In this document: piece after piece, positions 41,150 through 44,387 of the stretch
How positions within the stretch are numbered: the first letter of the stretch is position 1
Layout: each line of letters opens with the position of its first letter
Source of the DNA: an uncultured Collinsella sp.
GTDB lineage: Bacteria; Actinomycetota; Coriobacteriia; Coriobacteriales; Coriobacteriaceae
Reading direction: 5' to 3'
DNA length: 44,387 bases
Assembly (NCBI GenBank): GCA_902475445.1
Contig: CABRZN010000005.1
Location: 1 to 44,387, forward strand
The notes under the pieces: generated by a model
Database searches by the model: none
Told to the model about the DNA's origin: nothing
Seen by the model: the letters and a program-made list of their open reading frames with translations, nothing else
Position numbers and translations under genes: made by a program

Positions 41150-41571
41150 CTCCGTTTCTTTTTGCCACGCGGGCGGCCTCCGCGGGTGCCGCCTACAATC
41201 ATTTTTCCGTGACGCACCACCGCGGCATTGATTGCTGGCAGCAAAAGCCATTCATCCTCGGTGGCAAAAGCGAGCCCTGCCGCTAACAGCGCGTTGACGT
41301 GCTCGGCTGCAACGGTCGACTTGCCTTGGTTGTCAAACAGCCATTGCGCCAACAGGTCATAATCGAGCGGCAATGCGTGTCCTTTGTACCGTGACGCTAG
41401 GGAACATAGCTCCAGCCAGACACCCATATCGGCGTATGCCTTGGGGCCTCGGGCGGCGCGGAGACGCCTAAATTCTTCGCTGTTGGATATAGGCATATTG
41501 AGCTGCATGGAAGGCAGCTGCACGGACCATGCGGCTTCGATTGCTTCTAAATTGGTTATGCCGCGGCCCAT
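41146..41571 (-). CDS. Putative replisome-organiser-like protein of the element
   Basis: A 141-residue protein. Residues about 30-115 (RLRAARGPKAYADMGVWLELCS, then LDYDLLAQWLFDN and VNALLAAGLAF) resemble the N-terminal domain of phage and plasmid replisome organisers such as the Lin1244/DUF4373 type, which have a winged-helix fold. The C-terminus is very basic (GGRPRGKKKRR). Start overlaps the excisionase stop by one base (TAATG), and its stop overlaps the next ATG. The three genes are thus one coupled unit. The family match is by eye and moderate. Confidence 0.6.
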   Translation of the reverse strand: MGRGITNLEAIEAAWSVQLPSMQLNMPISNSEEFRRLRAARGPKAYADMGVWLELCSLASRYKGHALPLDYDLLAQWLFDNQGKSTVAAEHVNALLAAGLAFATEDEWLLLPAINAAVVRHGKMIVGGTRGGRPRGKKKRR

Positions 41572-41804
41572 TATGCCGCGCCCTTATCGCGCAGCCCGCA
41601 GATCGCGAGCAGGTCATCACGGTTGAGCTTCCATCGGCGCCCGATTTGAACGCCACGGATCTCACCGCGTTCGACCATTCTCAAAAGGTGCTTGGCACTA
41701 ATGCCGATTGCCGCTTCGGCGGTTGTGGGTGTGATGAGCAGCGGTAACGTGTCATACTCGCCGAGGCGGAACCGTTCCAAGATGGCCTCCTCTGATTTAT
41801 GCAT
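41571..41804 (-). CDS. Excisionase-like helix-turn-helix protein
   Basis: A 77-residue protein with a MerR/excisionase-type helix-turn-helix at about 27-70: TPTTAEAAIGISAKHLLRMVERGEI followed by GRRWKLNRDDL, the classic pattern of HTH_17 excisionases that bend DNA and direct the integrase toward excision. A similar fold also occurs in small transcription regulators. AGAAAGGAG lies six bases before the ATG. It heads the minus-strand unit that includes the two replication-like genes, so excision and replication may be expressed together. Confidence 0.8.
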   Translation of the reverse strand: MHKSEEAILERFRLGEYDTLPLLITPTTAEAAIGISAKHLLRMVERGEIRGVQIGRRWKLNRDDLLAICGLRDKGAA

Positions 41805-42180
41805 AGTTGACTCCTTTCTAGGCCTATGGCCCGATAAAGACTGTGCGGCTTATGCCGCTATAACAAGGCTATGGCGACTTTTGGCTCCGTGCGAACCGAT
41901 TTGGTGCCAAGGGGTGACAATCGGTGATAATTTCGGGCGGCTGGGTATTCCGCTCTGCCTAACCACGCTTTCGAGGACGTGGGTTTCGCCCCGCGGGGCG
42001 CCGGGTTTTAGGGCAGAGCCCTAACAAGCGCCGAACCGTAGGTTTCGGCGTGTACGCGGACGGGCAAAACGCAGTTTTGTACGGCAGCGTACGACTCTTG
42101 CGTATTTCAAAAAACTACCCTTACGGCCATTTCGCCCGACTTCGTCTGTCCCGCTCCAAACGGTGGGTTTCCATACTCGG
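41805..42180. other. Non-coding stretch of the element with small hairpins
   Basis: About 375 bases with no gene I can support. It should hold the promoter of the excisionase unit. A perfect 7-bp hairpin TTAGGGC-AGA-GCCCTAA lies at 42008-42024, near GC-rich, locally self-complementary sequence. Small RNA or regulatory use is possible but unproven. Confidence 0.4.
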
Positions 42181-42211
42181 GCCCGCCTTTCGGCGAAGGC
42201 GAAAGGCGGGC
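42181..42211 (-). terminator. Strong hairpin after the DUF3970-like gene
   Basis: A 12-bp perfect stem, 42181-42192 with 42200-42211, loop of seven. It lies one base beyond the stop of the minus-strand gene, but no U run follows, so it may stabilise the 3' end rather than terminate. Confidence 0.55.
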
Positions 42212-42212
42212 C

Positions 42213-42422
42213 TTATGAGGGATCGTCTAGGGATGCTTTTTCAAGGTTGGCAAGCACCCAGCCCATGACCTTCTCCTCGTCCATTTCGAGATAGATCCGA
42301 CAACCTTCCTCGTCCCTGTTGCGATAGGGCTTCGAGCGCCTGACGACATAGCCTGCCCTTTCCAGTTGGTCTGCCAAGCAGCTGGCCTTAGCAGTTTCAC
42401 CGCTTATCCTGAATTCGAGCAT
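42213..42422 (-). CDS. Small protein resembling DUF3970
   Basis: A 69-residue protein. The pattern EFRISGETAKASCLADQLE, then GYVVRRSKPYRNRDEEGCRI and YLEM, resembles small DUF3970-type proteins that are frequent on integrative elements and have no known function. GGAGGTG lies five bases before the ATG, one of the best ribosome sites in the element. It is 176 bases downstream of the integrase, on the same strand. Confidence 0.65.
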   Translation of the reverse strand: MLEFRISGETAKASCLADQLERAGYVVRRSKPYRNRDEEGCRIYLEMDEEKVMGWVLANLEKASLDDPS

Positions 42423-42502
42423 GGTTCACCTCCGTATCATTGTCCCAATAGTCCGACTAGTCTTATTGGAAAACAGCTGTCTAGCTGGTCTTTTGTTCAA
42501 AC

Positions 42503-42523
42503 CAGAGCCGATTTGCGGCTCTG
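42503..42523 (-). terminator. Hairpin between integrase and the next gene
   Basis: An 8-bp perfect stem CAGAGCCG/CGGCTCTG with a five-base loop, 76 bases after the integrase stop. The sequence beyond is only mildly U-rich on the minus strand, so it is a possible attenuator. Confidence 0.4.
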
Positions 42524-42598
42524 AAATAGGATGTCTGGAGCAGATGGACGGTCTTTGTTTTTTCGGGCTAAAAATCGGCATCTGAACGCCGCGTAGCC

Positions 42599-43825
42599 CT
42601 ATTCTCCGGCAGCGCGTAGTTCCAAGATTTCAGCAACGGGAGGCGCCGCGGTCATTGTTGCCGCCACAGCATCCATTGCCGTTCGCTTCGCCTGGGCATT
42701 TACGCCCGTGTAAATGTTGAGCGTCATGGCGGCGTTGGCATGGCCCAGGAGCGAGGAGACGGACTTGATGTCCGTCCCCGCGAGGATGGCGGCAGTGGCG
42801 AACGTATGGCGCAAGTCATGGAACTTGGGCGGTTCTCCTTCAGACCCCACCAGCCCCAACTGTCGAACCGTGACGGCCCAGTGACGCGACAGGCGCTCGG
42901 GGGCCATGAATTCGCCGTCAGGACCGCCCAAGACGAACATCGATTGCTCGAATGGGACACCTGCCTTAAAGCACTCGGCGCGTGCTGCGGTCAAGCGGTG
43001 TGTAAGGATCCCCGCGACTTCATCCGGCAGGGGGATGCTCCTGCGACTGCCGCCGTTCTTTGGTTCTTTCTCGTAATGTCCGTTCTCCCCGAAGCCGATA
43101 GATGCCTTGACGTGCAGCATTTTTTGCTCGAAATCGACATTGCGCCACCTGAGCGCAAGTAGCTCGCCGCGCCGCATGCCCGTGAGCAGAGCGAGGTAGA
43201 TGCCAACGTTTTCTGGACAATCGCGGGCGATTGAGAGGAACGTGAGCAGCCGTCCGCGCTCGCGTTCGTCCAGTGCGTTGGGTTCACGGTGACGGGCCTT
43301 GGGCACGCGTACGCAGTCCACGGGGGAGTAGTCGATCACGCGGAGCCTGCCGACAGCATCGCGGTATGCGGCCTTGAGCAGCGTTACGCTCTTGCGGATG
43401 GTTGATGGCTTGTAGCCCTCTTCAACGGCCCAGTTGATCCAGTTCTGAGCTGCGGTTACATCCAGCGAATCGAATTCGATGCTGCCGATTCTGCGCTCAA
43501 CGAGCCGCGCGGCACCTCGATAGTCGTAGACGGTCGAGGACTCAATCGAGCCAGATGCGCTGAGCATGTCGATATAGCCGTCTAGCAGGTCTTTTACTGT
43601 CTTGTGTGCCATGCTGCCGAGTTTGAGCTTCTTTTGCGCAAGGTCCTCCATCTCCTCGCGCCACTCCCTCAGCTCGGCTTGAGCCGCACGTTTCGATTTA
43701 GCGGCCATGACCTTGCTGACCTGCCCGTACGTTCCGTCCTGCTTTTTAAACTTTAGGCGTCCGCGCCAGCCACCGTTGCGATATGGCAGCAGACAGGACG
43801 AGGTGTAGTAGCGCTTTGGCTTCAT
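42599..43825 (-). CDS. int: Tyrosine-family site-specific integrase
   Basis: A 408-residue recombinase that inserts and excises the element at tRNA-Lys. The N-terminal part (1-65) resembles an arm-binding domain, residues about 72-165 a core-binding SAM-like domain, and the rest the catalytic domain. Catalytic residues visible are Arg218 (GMRRGE), a Lys in the beta hairpin near 255, His336 and Arg339 (HDLRH), His362 (LLGHANAAMT) and the nucleophile Tyr372 (NIYTGV). The set is intact. It lies next to attR and reads away from it, as usual for tRNA-targeting integrases. Confidence 0.95.
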   Translation of the reverse strand: MKPKRYYTSSCLLPYRNGGWRGRLKFKKQDGTYGQVSKVMAAKSKRAAQAELREWREEMEDLAQKKLKLGSMAHKTVKDLLDGYIDMLSASGSIESSTVYDYRGAARLVERRIGSIEFDSLDVTAAQNWINWAVEEGYKPSTIRKSVTLLKAAYRDAVGRLRVIDYSPVDCVRVPKARHREPNALDERERGRLLTFLSIARDCPENVGIYLALLTGMRRGELLALRWRNVDFEQKMLHVKASIGFGENGHYEKEPKNGGSRRSIPLPDEVAGILTHRLTAARAECFKAGVPFEQSMFVLGGPDGEFMAPERLSRHWAVTVRQLGLVGSEGEPPKFHDLRHTFATAAILAGTDIKSVSSLLGHANAAMTLNIYTGVNAQAKRTAMDAVAATMTAAPPVAEILELRAAGE

Positions 43826-43844
43826 CGATACCCCACAATCGCGG

Positions 43845-43876
43845 TGTGTACCCGCTGCGTACCGCGCGGAGTACCC
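43845..43876. other. Putative integrase arm-type sites, right
   Basis: TGTGTACCC (43845-43853), GCGTACC (about 43857-43863) and GAGTACCC (43869-43876), in the same order and orientation as the set just inside attL. They lie just upstream of the integrase start, so integrase binding could also regulate its own gene. Confidence 0.55.
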
Positions 43877-43985
43877 GTGTTGAATAAGCCCGCTCAGGCC
43901 GCGCAGTCCGTCTAGTCGAACGAAACCGCAGGTCAGAGTGGGTGTACGGTATCACTGCTCAAGAGCTAAAGCAAACGGGATTTCG

Positions 43986-44033
43986 CTTTTAATCCCAAGG
44001 TCCAGGGTTCGAACCCCTGACGGCCCACCATAG
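43986..44033 (+). repeat. attR: 48-bp direct repeat
   Basis: Second copy of the attachment repeat: the displaced original 3' end of tRNA-Lys, without a 5' half, so not a functional tRNA. Confidence 0.92.
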
Positions 44034-44038
44034 AATAG

Positions 44039-44070
44039 AAAAGCGACTGGCGGATGCCGGCCGCTTTTTT
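44039..44070 (+). terminator. Displaced original terminator of tRNA-Lys
   Basis: A stem with two mismatches, 44039-44051 with 44056-44068, loop GGAT and a final run of T. It begins six bases beyond attR, where the tRNA-Lys terminator would have been before integration. Confidence 0.75.
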
Positions 44071-44082
44071 GTTGCCGCGACA

Positions 44083-44096
44083 CGGGTTCGAACCCG
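44083..44096. repeat. T-arm-like palindrome
   Basis: CGGGTTCGAACCCG, a perfect 14-bp palindrome matching a tRNA T-arm. Adjacent bases on the minus strand (GTGTCGCGGC) look like the 3' side of an acceptor stem, but no complete cloverleaf can be drawn here. Confidence 0.5.
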
Positions 44097-44387
44097 AACT
44101 TCTCTATATATAAGAACGCTTGGCGAACAAAACCTGCCTTTTACCGACGGGAAACAAATAGCTGATGCTTTTGGAGTAAAGTGGCGCTCCAGAGATGACC
44201 GATGCCTTAACACCTATAAACCAGCTGGTCATCGCCAATATCAGAAGCCAATGCTTCAGTTTTAACCTCAGTGATGCGACTGAGGGACCTATTCATTTGT
44301 GAACAAAATATGGAGTGCGCGATTCCCGCCCCCGGCGCCCCTCCGGTCTGGCAATATATCTCCTTGCCGCGCGGCCCGGTCGGACCG
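44097..44387. other. Window end without a recognisable gene
   Basis: About 290 bases. A small hairpin CCTCAGT-GATGCG-ACTGAGG lies at 44266-44285, and the last 60 bases are GC-rich. No open frame with a ribosome site and no RNA gene is recognised. Confidence 0.4.

Larger units (their letters stand above)
39981..44033. mobile_element. 4-kb integrated replicon-like element in tRNA-Lys
   Basis: A perfect 48-bp direct repeat at 39981-40028 and 43986-44033 bounds it, giving a 4,005-bp unit. Its genes all lie on the minus strand: integrase next to attR, a DUF3970-like gene, an excisionase-like gene, a gene resembling phage replisome organisers and a possible winged-helix gene. A terminator, an array of 17-bp palindromes and an AT-rich stretch follow toward attL. 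I see no relaxase, coupling protein, capsid or resistance gene. This fits a mini integrative plasmid or a satellite that borrows transfer from another element. Confidence 0.88.

Noticed and set aside
41692..42268. Plus-strand open frames in the element's non-coding stretch
   Set aside because: They lack ribosome sites and domains, and they overlap the excisionase and the hairpin after the DUF3970-like gene.
43989..44213. 74-codon minus-strand open frame ending WAVRGSNPGPWD
   Set aside because: This tail is the usual false translation of a tRNA 3' end; the frame covers attR and a terminator.
44097..44387. A structured RNA (SRP RNA, tmRNA) at the window end
   Set aside because: None of the conserved loops or ends of these RNAs could be found on either strand.

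Overview
This window is the replication-origin region of a high-GC Gram-positive bacterium of the class Coriobacteriia, most like Collinsella. The taxonomic call rests on protein character and synteny, not on a database search. The core order is gyrA, gyrB, dciA, recF, dnaN, dnaA (all minus strand), then rpmH, rnpA, yidD, yidC, jag/khpB, rsmG, parA, parB (plus strand). This is the classic Gram-positive oriC arrangement. It differs by an extra gene just upstream of dnaA, at 9845-11197, that joins a GHKL-type ATPase fold, a Gln/Pro/Met-rich low-complexity tract and a predicted C-terminal winged helix.

1-11.5 kb: gyrase, DciA, RecF, beta clamp and DnaA, with two candidate origin regions, the dnaA-dnaN gap (7870-8107) and the gap upstream of the dnaA operon (11198-11440). 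An exact 14-bp sequence occurs three times in these gaps, once in the first and twice in the second. It contains TTTTCAACA, a variant of the usual DnaA box, and the DnaA signature motif here reads GNRNHSTV, with Asn where Asp is usual. The dnaA-dnaN gap also holds an AT-rich stretch with TAA/TAG trinucleotides that look like DnaA-trios. GyrA has Phe at the position of E. coli Ser83, a classical fluoroquinolone-resistance change.

11.5-16.7 kb: ribosomal protein L34, RNase P protein, membrane insertase, RNA-binding Jag, RsmG, three perfect parS sites, ParA, ParB and a small membrane protein overlapping the end of parB. The rsmG-parAB part looks richer in A+T than its surroundings.

16.7-27.3 kb: rlmN (minus), ddl, a DinG-type helicase with an N-terminal exonuclease, a pair of WYL regulators of PafB/PafC type (minus), and a 1048-residue membrane protein in which an M28 peptidase fold is split by about 650 acidic low-complexity residues and has lost several expected metal ligands, followed by a 72-residue membrane protein.

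27.3-31.5 kb: a 1143-residue LPATG-anchored adhesin with a probable Cys-Gln thioester domain and a series of Cna-B/SpaA-like domains, then tRNA-Gly(CCC), whose 3' end is repeated twice more downstream.

31.5-39.9 kb: purB, a TSCPD-type small Cys protein, a Tat lipoprotein, an OmpR-type two-component system, purC, a two-helix membrane protein and an M29 aminopeptidase.

39.95-44.03 kb: tRNA-Lys(TTT) occupied by an integrated element with a 4,005-bp unit, bounded by a perfect 48-bp direct repeat. It carries a tyrosine integrase, an excisionase-like gene, a small gene resembling DUF3970, two overlapping small genes that look like a replication module, and an apparent iteron origin: six 17-bp palindromes, five of them spaced 21-23 bp apart, beside an AT-rich stretch. 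I see no relaxase, conjugation or capsid gene. This compact integrated replicon and the dnaA-linked ATPase are the two most interesting systems here.
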